From assembly GCA_948567375.1 (NCBI GenBank), contig OX419759.1, positions 62,969,493 to 63,033,492 of the forward strand: 64,000 nt of DNA, in the 5' to 3' direction. Position 1 is the first letter of the stretch; each line of letters opens with the position of its first letter. Under the pieces are notes generated by a model that worked only from the letters and a program-made list of their open reading frames with translations, made no database searches and was not told the origin of the DNA. This stretch comes from Lunularia cruciata (lineage: Eukaryota > Streptophyta > Marchantiopsida > Lunulariales > Lunulariaceae). This document shows positions 11,122 through 23,439 of the stretch, one piece after another. The translations under genes and the position numbers were made by a program.

Positions 11122-12019
11122 ATCAATCCATCCTTTTTATTCTACCCAGTGATCAAAGTGCAAGGAAATTTAGTACAAATTGTGGATAAATTCTGTCGTT
11201 ATTGCAAATCGATAATAAGATTTTGAGGATTGAACAAACTATTGTCTGATTTGGATTTTTATTCCACCTTCAGCTTCATACAGAATGAATGCACCATCAA
11301 ATTAATTCCAATGAACTAGGGCAGAATCCTTTAACGAATTTCTTTTGTTTATTTAGCAATCGTACATTGCGTTTCTTTTGCTATTCTCAAAGATTACTTG
11401 TTGTGTTTTCTACGTTCCTGATTTAGCATATAGTTGGTATAGGATGTATGGTGCCAAATATTCAAGACCAACTTACTTGTTTATTTTACGTCATTAAGTA
11501 CAATAAGTCTTCTATATGATATCTAAATGTCATATTTAAGTCTTTTAAGTTAGAATAGTTATTCTTATTTTGCTAAAATTTTACATCCAAGGTCATCTGG
11601 TATGATTCAGTTTAAACTAAAATATGTCTACACTACATGAGTAACTATATACTGTAAGCAGCTAATGCTTAAGTTTCCTGTCTATTATGTCCCATGAATA
11701 AACCACATGAGACATTGTAGACATATAACGTCCTATGCCTATAATTGCCATAATTTTAAAAATGACAATCATCTTAAAAATTAGTCATTATGACGAATTC
11801 CAAATAAAAGGACCTCGCATGTGTGAAGAATTGCTATTGACATATCTGGTTCTAGAAATGTGATTGTTTCATTCAAAGGAGAAGAAAAACTTATAAACAT
11901 CTATATTCTAAAGAACTTTCTGATTTCTATCAGTTGTATGGAACACTTCACCCTTCCCTTTACCTTTCCCCTTTGATAGTCACAGTATAGTTTCAACACT
12001 CAATGAATCTTTGCACTTT

Positions 12020-12190
12020 GCATATAACTAGGTGACCAATAGAAGGGAAACGAAAAGAAGTACCAGGCACCAAGAAGTGCAAAAGGAAATGAGAGCACGA
12101 GTCCCTACGAACCAAAAAGCTAAAAGCAAAACTACGGCCCCGCAATCGCCAAGGGAAAGCAACAAGTGCTTGTTAGAACAAGTACATAAA
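12020..12190 (-). repeat. Possible fragment of the LINE-like 3' untranslated region
   Basis: On the minus strand this is a T-rich tract with CTTTTGCACTTCTTGGTGCC, resembling part of the 3' untranslated region of the LINE-like element at 13690-13860 (TTTCTGGTGCTTTGTACTC). The similarity is weak. The open frame across it is only a T-rich hydrophobic read-through. Confidence 0.3.
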
Positions 12191-12873
12191 AATGTTGGAT
12201 CTTGAAGCAACGATATAGAGAGCAATGACCATATCCAGCGGAATTGAAAAGATCAAAAGGTCAGTCAAAACCTTGAAAGCATGCATAAAAGTAAACCAAG
12301 CAAGTTGTCAAATCTTACAATTAAACTAATGAACGGTCGTAAAATAAGTGTACAACTTAAGTTCCTGGAGCTGAGAAAGTGCAAGCATTTAATACTAGGA
12401 GGTCTATAAGGTACTACAACTATTATCAACTTTCCACGGGATACACATGGACTCGGTTAACATAAAAAAAATCTCCGGACCGCCTTTTGTCCCTCCCTCG
12501 TGAGAGAATGAGCTTTTGTGCAACAAATAGTATATTAGTGTGCTCTTTGTCTTCAGTGATAATTGTGGCTGCTTTTTTTGTCACTATTCTTCTTTGACAA
12601 AGCAGTAAATACTGTGTTTTGTTCCAACATAGCATCTGGCTCAAAGGTTGCTTAAATCTATTCCTTTTCTTTAGTCCCTGGTGAAATGTGAAGAGTGTAC
12701 GCTATCTTCACAAGGGAGCAAGAAATGGCTAATATCGTTTCCAAAGTTACCGTGCTTACAAATTGCTAAAATACGACTGAATTGTCTTATTCTTCAATAC
12801 AACTGTACCTACTTTCCGCGTGCTTCATAGAGCTGAAGGGATTATTTTGGCCTGTTCACACCATCATGTTTCC

Positions 12874-12969
12874 TGTTAACTTTTAAAGCAACCATAATCA
12901 AATTTGTTCTATCTGCGTAATATAGAAATTTGCTTGTTAACTTTTAAAGCAACCATAATCAAATTTGTT
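12874..12969. repeat. Direct repeat, 35 bp, period 61
   Basis: The 35-bp sequence that starts TGTTAACTTTTAAAGC occurs identically at 12874-12908 and 12935-12969. Confidence 0.85.
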
Positions 12970-12984
12970 ATATTTGTGTTATAT

Positions 12985-13031
12985 TCCCATCCTTCATTTT
13001 TTCTACGCGGTCGCCTTTTCTTTTTCTTATT
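12985..13031 (+). repeat. LINE-like 3'-end module, fragment
   Basis: Contains CCCATCCTTC, then CTACGCGGTCGCCTTTTC, matching the end of the LINE-like 3' module seen in full at 58852-58952. The upstream half is missing, as in a strongly 5'-truncated insertion. Confidence 0.65.
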
Positions 13032-13434
13032 ATATACGAAATTCGCTTCCTCAACTTGGTCCGTGAATGGTTTCCGCAATATAATAAATAAATAGCCGCA
13101 ATAGCCGTGGAAGCAATCATGTTTTTGGAAATACCAGGGGGCGTTTCAATTTGGCGTTAACAGAATTACGTGAAGTAAACTTTTTTATATATATTCCCGT
13201 AAATTATTATGGTGTGTTTCCCCAAGTGATCCATAAAATTTTATGGAATTCAATTAACTTGTAAGTTGTCCTTTTTAGCTAACCATTGTTTCTTGAATTT
13301 CCGGGAACTTATATCATTGTTTTTAGAAGCTTCTATAATTATTTTCATGACTTTATGTAAATTTAGTGCGTGGATTATCCAGAAGATAATTCAATTCCGT
13401 AGCAATTTCTCGAAGTATACAATTCAAACCCCAT

Positions 13435-13562
13435 ACGGACGAAAAGGGCGACCGTTGTTAGACATTTCTGACTTTGGTATAGTGTATGGACTTCGTTCTT
13501 TCCAACCGTCATGGTTAAGTGTAAGTTGTGCTCTGTATTAATACGCTGTAGAGATATACCAT
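13435..13562 (-). repeat. Dispersed repeat B, copy 1
   Basis: On the minus strand this sequence directly follows the LINE-like 3' end. It matches plus-strand 27031-27160 over about 115 bp (shared TCTCTACAGCGTATTAATA, then CATGACGGTTGG, then CAGAAATGTCTAACAACGG). It may be host sequence carried with the element or the true end of the element. Confidence 0.75.
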
Positions 13563-13566
13563 GTTT

Positions 13567-13690
13567 AGGACGAAAATGCTGTCAAGGAGAAGAAAGGCAA
13601 CCAGTGTAAGGTAACAAAATGATGGAAAGGCCCCCCAAGCCGCACAAGGATAAAACACATGAGGTAAAAAAATTTAGCCCACAAAGTATA
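13567..13690 (-). repeat. LINE-like 3'-end module of L1
   Basis: The minus strand reads GGGCTAA, then TTTTACCTCATG, CTTGTGCGGCTTGGGG, TTTCCATCA and GGTTGCCTTTCTTC. This is the diverged 3' module, here attached to the element's own coding remnant. Confidence 0.75.
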
Positions 13691-13874
13691 TACCCCAAAA
13701 GAAAGAGGAAAGAAAAAAAGAGTACAAAGCACCAGAAAGTGGGGATTGAGCACTGAGCCCAAAGAAACCAAAGGTACACATGCCACAACAAGAACAAGAC
13801 CTGCAAAACCACACTACAAAAAAGAAGAGGAAGCCACAAAGCACCCCAAAAATTACTATTGGATGATCTGATAG

Positions 13875-16330
13875 AGGTCCTCTAAAGGTATATCTGGTAG
13901 GTGAAGGAGGAAGGCCCTTGGTGTGGTGGGCACTCCATCTGCTGCTGCAAATCTATGAAGTTTATAAGCCAAAGAGCAATGTAGTGTGATCTAGACTCTC
14001 TGTCAAAAGTAGTAGGTGAGCATGGGTTGGGAGATAGCCATTGCTCCTCTCCTTTGTGAAGAACATCGTGTTTCTTCCCTAAGTAGTCCATCACAATGGT
14101 GATGAAGGTGTCCAAAAATCTCCATAGCCAAAAGAATGAAGGTATTTGATGCAAGCGAAGGTGTATAATGATCTTCCTTATCTTGAGCTGCAATAGTTGC
14201 CTCTATTCCTACCTGCACATGCTATTACTTTGATTATAGGATGTCTACAACCACCATATCATACAAAGTATACAAATCTTATGTGAATGCGATGATCTCT
14301 ACTTTGACTCTGCGTGGGGATGTTCCTAGTAAGTCCAACCACTGTTCAATCTGTACTTGGGACCATGTGGATCTAAAGAGCTGAGCAACTATATCTTGGA
14401 TGGTGTCATGGGCTCTAGTGTGCTCTCTACCTATAGCACACCATAATAGATGTATGCCATAGGTGTCATATGTGGAACCACAAGTGCATCAATCTAAAAG
14501 CCCTAGCAAGGTCAGATGAGGGAGACCTAAACACAGGTGGAGTGCAATGGAGAACTCCTCAAATGTGAAACAAAAATCCTCTATCATTAAGAAGTCAAAA
14601 ATAGTTATAGCAAAACATTTTGAGTGTAAAGGAGAGCATTAGAGAGTTTAAGGTCACGCCCAGAAAAAGTAAAAGAGAAGGATCTTCACTAGATGTATGT
14701 GTGAAATTTGTTTACAAAAAGGAAACAAAATCTTGACACATTTAGGAAGTGAAAGTGATTTACTTTGACAAGAACTTAACTGAAATAGGTCATAAAGGAA
14801 CAGGCTATGGCAAGGAAAACAACAGTGTGGCTTGGGCCAGAATATACATATACAAACGGAGTATTGGAGAAACTCAATGATGACAAAGAGCAACAGGAGG
14901 AGCACGTTGGAGAGGGCGTGTTGATGAAGCACGCCCTCTCCAACGTTGATGATGTAAACCTGCCGACCAACAGATGAAGCAAGAGAGGAGGATAGAGTGG
15001 TGGCTTGGCTTGGATTGGGAGCGATGACGGAGGATCATTGCCTTTAGTTATAGGGGCTTGGAATGCCAGATGTCTGAAAGTTCATAGATCAAAAGGAGGA
15101 GGAGGAGGAGAGTGAGTTGTGCTTGTAATAGTAGAAAGGTGAAAAGAAGAACCAAGCTTTGGAGCCTTTTCCTCCACAAGAAAGAATCCAAGCTCTACCA
15201 AAAAGCAGCACATCAATGAGAGTGTGGGTGGGCATATGCTCACTAATGTTTGCTTGAATCTTCCTAAAGTCTAGTATAACAAAGTCGGCAAATGCTAGGA
15301 GTTTTGTGTGTGTAAGAACTAGTAAAAGGTGACAAGCCAGCCACATGTAAATTTGAAATTCATGAATACTTAAATCCACTATTGTGATAGATTCTAGTAG
15401 AAAGGAACAACTATGGTGTAAGAACCTATCAATTAAATGGGAGGTCACTAGAGCCCATGCACTTATAAAGGCTATTGGTGCAATATTTTCTTGTAGTATG
15501 AGACCACATCCTTCCATGGCTATGTGTAGCCTACACCACTCCTTTGACAATTATAGGAACACCATGGCCTTGAGAGAGTGGAGAAGGTAAGGTGTATGGT
15601 GTTGTCAAAAGTGTGCAAGTGTGGTATAAGTACCCCTATAGGAGGTATGTATGAGCTAGATAGAAGGCTCAATGGAGATAGGTGCATACTAAGATGGAGT
15701 AGGCTATCTATGTATTCCCCCACCTAGGAAGCAAGTGAAGATGGATTTTGGTTTGCACTAGTGTGTCAAAGATGAACATGTTGTAGTACTCTCAACTCCT
15801 AATGGAGATCTTAACACTCTCATGCCTCCTAGAGGGAAATGAAACATGGGTAGAAAATCTGAGGGGGTGAAAACTACATGTGGGCTCTATACCTTGCATT
15901 TATAAGTCTGAGCTTATAAACCCAAGGTGTAAGGTGCTACTCCAACATGCACCTCATCCTACAAAGGGCCTAAGATATAAGTATCATCAAAGATGGTTGG
16001 AAAGAGACATGAAGGGAAAGTGGTGGCGACCTATCACAAAGCAATGTAGTGAACTATGGCAAAAAGAGGTCCTCCAAGTGAATCCCCTTGGCAAGTACCC
16101 TCAACATATGTTAGATATGTGAAGTCTCTTGTGGTAGTAGGGTGACTATATAACAAAGGAGTCTCTATGCCATAGAATCTATGGACAAATGGAATCAAAT
16201 ATGGAATCTGATCTTCTATTGAGCAAAGAGCATAAAACAAAGTTGGATGAGAAATGTTATTAAAGGCATTAGGGACATCAACTTGGATGACAACCCATTT
16301 AATATGGAGATCAAGGATGCTCTAATGCCA
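13875..16330 (-). pseudogene. Reverse-transcriptase ORF remnant of element L1
   Basis: Broken coding sequence of a reverse-transcriptase protein of a family I recognise from plant genomes by its ADDTHIVG-type motif C and its long conserved C-terminal region. In this copy motif A and the GDPLGG-type motif B region can be read, the motif C region cannot, and the tail blocks can. The protein would copy the element's RNA at the integration site. The order of blocks matches element L2 at 55920-58815. Short open stretches inside it, such as 15089-15550 and 14003-14218, are fragments of this protein, not separate genes. Confidence 0.72.
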
Positions 16331-18674
16331 ACAATAACCCTCTCACAACCACCTAGAGTGGCAACAACAAAGTAACATGGTGACAAAAAAAGAAGAAAAA
16401 TTTATCTTAACTATAAACAAATGGAATGAGAAACTAAATGTAAGAAAAGACATCTTTGATAGCAATGTAGAAAAGACTAGTTGTCTCCTTTGAGAAAGTA
16501 AGGAGACAAGAAGCAAAAAAAAGATGAGTGCCCTCAAAGGCAATAGACTTAAAGCCATATGTTGAAAAAACATTGAAGAGGAAAGAAAGCCCAAACCTGG
16601 AGTGTTGAGAGAGAGATAATTGTATAGGTGCTGAAATACTAGTCTTGACAGCCCATCCATTGAGAAGAATGGAGAAATGAAGTAAAGCATGAGCAAAGAT
16701 GGACTTTGTAAGCAAAAGCTCCTCATTTGGTTGGTAATCATGTAGAAAGGAGGAAGCTAAAGCTCCACTCCTTTATACATGGATGAAGTGTTTGTAATGC
16801 AGATATAATATATGATGAGAAGAGCATTGTTTAGGTTGAGATGGAGCTAATGTTTGGGCTACACGTTTCTACTCTCCGACTTGGCTTAACATCAAGGAGT
16901 GATAGAGGTGGCAATGCTCTTGGAGAGGGGCATAGGATTGTGAGGACTCTAATATCCTCCTTGTTGCTGCTTGTGCCCATATGGTATACTTGTCTTGAAG
17001 TCCTAACCAATCTCCTCTCAAGAACATATGGATCCTAGAAGTGGTCTTATAATGTCTTGATGCACCTCCATGTGCTAGTAGGAGACAAGTCCACTTAGGG
17101 AAGAAGGCTAATAAATTCCATGTAGATACATCTCTCCCCTAGTCATCATCTTATATGGCATGAAATAAAATGGAGAGTGTTGAGCCCACAAGCTATCATG
17201 GTGGCAAAAGGATCTTGGAATACATACAAAGCCTGAAGCCTTGGTAAGAATGCTTTGATAGGATCTAGGGAGTGTAACCAAGAGTAGGTGGAGCCTGAAG
17301 AGAGAGGATATGTGTGTGATGGAGGAGGAGTGACAGCCTTTGCTCTCATCTCTAAGCATATGGCACGTCCTCAATGCTTACCACATGGGCAATCTAAGCA
17401 TGATTGTCTAGGTAGTTGGTGGAGTGGTACATAAGGATGTGTTGAGGGTGTCAAGGGAGGAGATCTAGCCCTATAGTATAGAAGGGTATATAGATATGGG
17501 TAGAGGGGGCTCCAGTATATCCTCTATGGGAGAATCAACTATGATAAATCCTCTTCTAGATAGTGTGGGAGATGTGGCATGGGACTAGAGGTGAAACCCT
17601 CAAGAACTTGAGCTATAGTAAGAGTATGCTAAAAGAGTTGGCACCTAAGTCTACTCCCTAATCTTTCATACAGGGTATGGGGTGCTAGAAGAGGAGCCTC
17701 AACTAAAGTAGTCCCTCTTGCTACCCATGCCCAAGAGCAAATTAGAAGCATTGTAAATAGTCTACAATGGAAGCACCCAAAACCAAGAGCATGAAGGGTA
17801 AAACAGAACTAAATCACGGTACAAAGAAAAGCCCCTAGTGGAGAGTGTGACCTACAAACACCACCAAAACTAACAAGGAGATATAATAGACTAGATAAAG
17901 CAAGAGCCCAATAGAAGAGATTTGTGGAAATTGTAGGAAGGGCATATCTTCAATCCAAGGGTGTACTCCTCTACCTCCAAATCAGCTCCAATTGTCTATG
18001 TGAAAAAGCACAACTCTTGACCCCATCACCCAATACTGTCCTCATCTACCTCTTTGTACACAAACCTTTTGGCAAAAGAACCCTCTAGAAAGTAACTCTT
18101 TGGTACAAGAACATTCTTTGCAATAAAATCTCTGATTTTTACCCAACATCATAGTCAATGTGCATTAACATTATCTATAATTATCTCCTTGAGTCACCAT
18201 TGAGATGCACAAACATTGTCATTGATGTTTGATTAGCATCACTTGCTCAATAGCATCCATGAAATGCTAAAATATGTGAAAATAGCCTATAGGTTCTCAT
18301 CCAACCTTTTAAATTACTTTTTCCATTCACTAGTTTCATTGAGCTTCTGTTTCCTCTCATATCCTTGAGTATGTCCTAGATTGAGATGGAAATTCCTTCT
18401 AATATTCTTAAACTTGCATTTTTTGGTCTTGCTATATATTTCTAGTTGGGATTTCTACCTCAAAATACAACATTCATGAGAAGGCTGGTCCTTTCTACAA
18501 TCAAACTCTCACCCATGTAGAGCGGACAAAGATCCTCCTCTATCGCTATTCACACAAATAAATTGGTCCTACTTTCTACCATGGTAGATCCCTCAAACTA
18601 TTATTACTGCACTTATGTCCACCAAGAAGTAATGCTTTCTACCAAAGGTTTTTGCTCAACCCTACAGCTACTAC

Positions 18675-18892
18675 ACTTCCAACTATCAAGGAAAACATGA
18701 TTTGATTTCATGAGAAGTTATAGCAACATACATGAGGAGGCTTGGGTAGAAGCAAAGTTTTTAAATTTGAATAGATTGTCTTGCTACATTTCCATCTTTC
18801 AAAGGAAACAACTTTTGATTTCCTAGAAATTTCACATCCATAAGCACCAAGAGGCCAAGCAAATGCCAAGTTTTAGCTTTGAATGGATTGTG
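18675..18892. repeat. Two-unit degenerate tandem repeat (~110 bp)
   Basis: Units at about 18675-18777 and 18785-18892 share CATCTTTCAAAGGAAA/CAACTATCAAGGAAA starts, TTTGATTTC and ATTTGAATAGATTG/CTTTGAATGGATTG ends. Confidence 0.55.
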
Positions 18893-19212
18893 GTGATAAG
18901 GTATCCCACGATTGAATCAAATTTGCTTTATTGAGTTGCACAAGAACATATTTGCTACTGTTTTGATATGTTTCTTCACTCCTAAGCCAAGTCTTATTCA
19001 CTCTCATATACCAATCCAACTCTAAAATTTTAAATTTCAAAGCCAAATAGGAACCATTCTGCAAATCATTCTCTCTAGTGTAGGCCACTAGGAAATCTCT
19101 TTTAGATCTACCCACGTGCAAATCTCTCTATAATCGCTTCCCCAAACTCACATTCCGCCATAATCCCACCATATTGTGTCAGCCACTCTCACTCAAAAAC
19201 CTTTGTAAGATG

Positions 19213-19512
19213 GAGCTCAACCTCAATAATATTGGTATAACAAATTGATCCTATAACATCTAAAATACAAGTATGCAAATTGATCCTATAGAATCTTAGC
19301 TATGTATAATGACAAAGTACAAGAAGTAAAATGAAGGTAAACCCAATAGTATCAATATTAGAAATTGGTCCTTCAAAACCTAAGATATCTGAGTTACCTA
19401 TTAAGCTGTATAAGAAAAAATACAAGAAATAAAATGAAACCGAGTCCCACTAGTATTGCTATGTCAAATTGGTCCTTCAACACTTAAGAAATATTTGAGC
19501 TATCTACCTAAA
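19213..19512. repeat. Three-unit degenerate tandem repeat (~107-128 bp)
   Basis: Units begin near 19213, 19341 and 19448, each with AAATTG(A/G)TCCT followed by AGATAT/GAGCTA-type text. The last two share ACAAGAA(G/A)TAAAATGAA upstream. Confidence 0.6.
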
Positions 19513-20132
19513 ATAGCTGAGCTATTTGATACCCTACAGAGTTTGGGGTCTGGTGTATTATGCAAGCATGAGCTAGACATATTATAAGATATCTCATTAT
19601 TTTCTACTTCCATTATAGACATATGGAAATAATGTTCAATCTCTCCAAGAAATCCAATAATGTTCAATCTCTACAAGAGTAAATTGTAAGCCCTTGCTTT
19701 TCTTTTTCCTTGAGATGTACTATTTGGCTCTTTATCTCTTTGTTCAATATTCTTTAGTTTTTAATTTTTTTCTTATGCTTAGATCTAAATTGACTGGCTT
19801 ATTGATGAATGAATATAATTTTATAGATCAAATTTCATTAATTAAAAGATATGATTAATTTTCATTTGTATAGAAAATTTTTAGTTGACATAACTTTATT
19901 TGAATGATGAAAAGTATTAATATTTCAAAAACTCTACTTTAACATCTTAATAACATCTCTAAATTTAAAGGATGTCATTTTAAGAATCCATACTATAATA
20001 TTCTTTAATTCAAACTGCATTTCAAATAGAATTCTTTCACTACACATAAGATCCCATAAAGAAATTTATGGTTACCCACAAACTTCTTCACGAGTAGTGT
20101 GCAAGGGTACACTTAGGTTTTTTATACAGTGG

Positions 20133-20741
20133 TGTAATGTTCCAAGGAGAGGAGAAACTTCAAGAGAAACAAAAGAGAAATATAAAGTTTCATTCCTCAA
20201 AACTCCGATGCTCCAAAGGAGCACCTTGTGTTTATTAGATAGCAAAGAGGATCCACTCAAAGAGAGCTACACCCTTGGGTCAAATACATGGATTGGTGAC
20301 ATGTTAGATAGCTCCACCTTAGATTAGCTTCATGGATTTGTGACATGTTGATCCTTGTTCTATTTGGGTGGTCAAATAAGTTTGACCAAAGGGAATCTTT
20401 GGTGAATCTTCCTAAAAGAAACCCAAAACATCATGAGTGAGGTATCATTGGAAAAATCTTGATGAGATGATGATGATCTTGATGAGACAAACAAGGAGGG
20501 AGAAATGCATTTTCACCTAGAGGGGAGGAAAATTCTATTTTTTGAGGCTTAATTCATTTGTTGGTCTTCAAAGTTGGCTTTGAAATTTTTAGTGTGTTTT
20601 CAACCATTGTCATATTAGTGGAAGTATTATTTTGGTGACAACCTCTATCTGATCTACTTAGAAAATTGTATATAAAATTTCTAAAGATATTATCAAGCCG
20701 ATTTCCATCTTTTGATAATTTTTCTAGCAAATGGTATTACA
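20133..20741 (-). mobile_element. Solo LTR, family S, copy S2 (shortened)
   Basis: A minus-oriented copy, TGTAATGTTCC at the left and GGTATTACA at the right, 609 bp, so shorter than the 732-738 bp copies (internal deletions). It is flanked by a perfect AGTGG duplication (20128-20132 and 20742-20746). No attached internal region. Confidence 0.88.
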
Positions 20742-22823
20742 AGTGGTCTCACTAATAGTCTTAAATGTTTTACAAGTCATAATTTTTGTGATTGGTAGTA
20801 TTTTACAGATATCCCCATCAATCTTAACTAACCTATAAATTTTAATGAGGACATTAATCATACTTTGAATTTGGATTTGAAAAACAAGTACATGCATCAT
20901 CACTAGATGAAGCAAGCTATTTTTCTCTTTTGAAATGTCTTAGAACTTAAACCCGAGTGATGAAAGAAAAAATTGTGGTAGGAAACAATTTATCTTTGAT
21001 ACTTCTAATATATTTTCATTTCTCATGAGAATTTTTCATTTGAATGAGATTTTAAGATGCCATACTGTAGCACATAAAAAATACTTACATTTCTCATGAG
21101 AAATTTTTGATTGCATAAGACTATAAGATGCCATGTTGCAATACAAGACACATATTAGTGAAAGAAATTAAAAAATGCATGCAGATGCAGATTTTCAATA
21201 AGAATGGAGAAAATGAAATTGACTTTCATGAGTGGGAAGTGGAAAAGGGGGATTAAAGAAGCGGGCTTTAGGACAATTGGATGAAATATGGGATGATAAT
21301 AATTCTAGATAAATTATCACAAGCAAAAGATAATCAAACAAAGAAGTGAGTGGAGAATTTATCTTGCATTCTCATAAGAAAAGGAAAATTCAATAAAAAA
21401 GAGATTGGAAGAAAATTGGACAAAGAAAGGAAGGGAAAAGAAAAGGTGTAAAATTGGAAAGAGAAAAAAAAATTTGAAGGAGAAAGGAGGGGAGTGTACA
21501 AAGAGATATGAAAGAAGAGAGAATAAAGTGGGACCTTAAACAAGACCTCAAGAAACTCCTAGTGATCCTCTTTTAGGCCTCCCTTCCAAACTCCCAACCT
21601 TCAAGCAAAACCTTGGATAACTTCCCATGATCCCTTCATTTAATAGTATGAAAGCAAAACCCCTTCCAAAGGATGTAGTTATTCCTACAAGGAAGGATGT
21701 ATTTTACGTCAGCACTTTTGAAGACTGAATATGGTTATTAATAGGGATGGAAATAACTATTGAACTTACTCTCTAAAATATGTAGTACACCTTATATAGC
21801 ACACATTGCAATATTCAAAGACTTGGAGTGGAATAATCCATGCAATATCCTCTAACTTATATGACAATGTATCTTATAAAATGATTAGCTTCTCCCAAAA
21901 TTTGGCTATAACAAGGAGAATTGAATGCTCTCAATTGGAAGAACAAGGTGCTTTAATCAAATGTTCAATAAATCTGGGAGGAAAGATGACGCAAAGTTGG
22001 TTAATCAATTACAAAGGCTCTAGTGTGCATTTGACTACAAACAAAATTATTGTTCCAACAAGGAGGAGGAGGAGAATGAGTGTGCAAGCACATAATCTCC
22101 ATGGAGAATTTTGTTGCTTTTTTAGTAATATGTATGTTAAAGCTCAAAAACTACTTGAAACAATGTATTTGGAAATCTTCCCTATTGAAGCTTCTCAAGG
22201 CTAGTAGAAAGTCTACCTATGTTTTCCCTAAGAGATTATGGGATCAAGGATAAAGATAGACTTGTGTATATGAGATCTATGTATGATATATTGGCAAAGA
22301 TAGATGATGAATTTGCCATAGGGAAGTCCATTAATATGCATAAGATAAGATATCTAATGGATCCCATCCAACAAGTCATAACAAAATAGACCATGAAGTT
22401 GTTCTGATTGAAACAAACCTTGTATATCAATCTCAACCAAGCCATTTTCTTCCAAATCTTGCACAAAGGAAACCCATGAGTTGGGAGCAAATGTTTCATT
22501 AACAAGTAAACAAGCTAGTAGAGGACATGGAACAAGGAGTGGTATGATCATCGCACTTTTCATCATATACTTCTATATATGCATTGGCTTGCTAATGAAA
22601 GAAGAGAATGAGAAATTTCCAAGCCATTTTCACCATCTAGCCTACTTTAGTGAACATCCAAATTTGGCCAAGGAAATAAAAATATCACAAGGTGAACAAG
22701 AAGTATGTTTGTACCAAGAAGTTTGTGAATATGGAAGAAGCCTACAACATATTGTCATTACTAAGAAGGTACCTACCATAAAGGCCAAAACCTTAGTCTC
22801 CACAAAACAAAGGAGGAACTAGG
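20742..22823. other. Unclassified region between two solo LTRs
   Basis: The stretch holds one 132-codon plus-strand open frame (21806-22204) and one of 113 codons (22481-22822). Neither shows a motif I recognise. A purine-rich tract lies at 21330-21540. I considered this as the inside of a two-LTR element and rejected it, because S2 has its own target duplication. Confidence 0.4.
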
Positions 22824-23424
22824 TGTAATGTTCTAAGGATAGGAGAAACTTGAAGAAAAATATAGGAGAAGAAATGCAAAGCTTTGACACTCTATACTCC
22901 AATTCCCCAAAGGAACACCTTTTCTTTATTATGTAGCAAAGAAGATCACCTCAAAGGAAGCTCCACCCTTGGATCAGATACATGGATTGGCGATATGTCA
23001 ACAAGCTCCACCCTTAGATTAGTTGTATGGGTTGGTGACATGTTGGTCCTTGTCCTATCTAGTTGGTCAAACAAGTTTGACAAGGGAATCTTCCTATAAG
23101 AAGCTCAAAATAGCAAGAGTGAGGTACCATTGGAAAGCTCTCAATGAGAAAAATTGTTGGGGGGGGGGGGGGGGAGGGAAGAAGGCAGGCTTCTTTACCT
23201 AAAAGGAGGGAATCTCTCCATTTTCAAGGCTTAATCCATCTATTTTAGACCTCCAAAATTGGCTCTAAGTTTTCAAGGTGTTTTCAACTCCTGCACTATT
23301 AGTGGAAGTACTCTTTTGGTGGCATCTCTATCTGATCTACTTAGTCAGCCATCTATAACATCCTTCTAGATGTTACCAAACCAATTTCAACCTCTAGATG
23401 ATTTGTCTAGCTAATGGTACTACA
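22824..23424 (-). mobile_element. Solo LTR, family S, copy S3
   Basis: A minus-oriented copy starting TGTAATGTTCTAAGG and ending GGTACTACA, about 601 bp. Flanks CTAGG and CCAAG agree at three of five positions, so the duplication has decayed or does not exist. It contains a 16-base G run at 23159-23174. Confidence 0.8.
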
Positions 23425-23439
23425 CCAAGTCATTGAGGT

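Larger units (their letters stand above)
7910..12000. other. AT-rich intergenic stretch, no gene recognised
   Basis: No supportable coding region on either strand. It contains an (AT)n tract near 10299-10317, an imperfect two-unit repeat at 11025-11121 and a probable plastid tRNA fragment at about 8790-8832. I see nothing else that I can name. Confidence 0.6.
13567..17100 (-). mobile_element. Degenerate LINE-like (non-LTR) reverse-transcriptase element, copy L1
   Basis: A minus-strand element with scattered but ordered pieces of one long protein. RT motif A is QVDVPNAFNNIS (about 16300). Next are IPFVHRFYGIETPLLYSH and the motif B-like GTCQGDSLGGPLFAIVHY (16170-16040). A later block is ENIAPIAFISAWALVTSHLIDRFL (about 15480-15390). 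A C-terminal block contains FILLAMEIFGHL and a QRV..TLHCSLA-like helix (14150-13950). After the frame ends near 13875 comes a T-rich 3' region ending in the 3' module (13690-13567). Numerous stops and frameshifts. The 5' limit is uncertain: upstream of about 16330 I cannot align the frames. Confidence 0.75.
17100..20132. other. Gene-poor region with degenerate repeats
   Basis: No gene recognised. Two internal repeat tracts are visible: a two-unit repeat of about 110 bp at 18675-18892 (ends in TTGAAT.GATTG in both units) and a three-unit tract at 19213-19512 sharing AAATTG.TCCT. The part up to about 17600 may be the upstream end of the LINE-like element L1, but I cannot align it. Confidence 0.5.

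Noticed and set aside
12028-12225. Hydrophobic minus-strand open frame
   Set aside because: It reads a T-rich strand that resembles the LINE-like 3' untranslated region. Leu/Phe/Val-rich text is expected from composition alone.
14654-14982. Overlapping hydrophobic and Cys-rich minus-strand open frames
   Set aside because: They lie inside the LINE-like L1 remnant, overlap each other in different frames and show no conserved motif.
21806-22204. 132-codon plus-strand frame as a host gene
   Set aside because: No recognisable domain, no intron signals nearby, and the surrounding sequence is repeat-rich. Left unclassified.
20133-23424. Two family-S LTRs in the same orientation read as one 3.3-kb element with an internal region
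   Set aside because: The left LTR has its own perfect AGTGG duplication on both sides, so it is an independent solo insertion. The region between has no primer site or pol.
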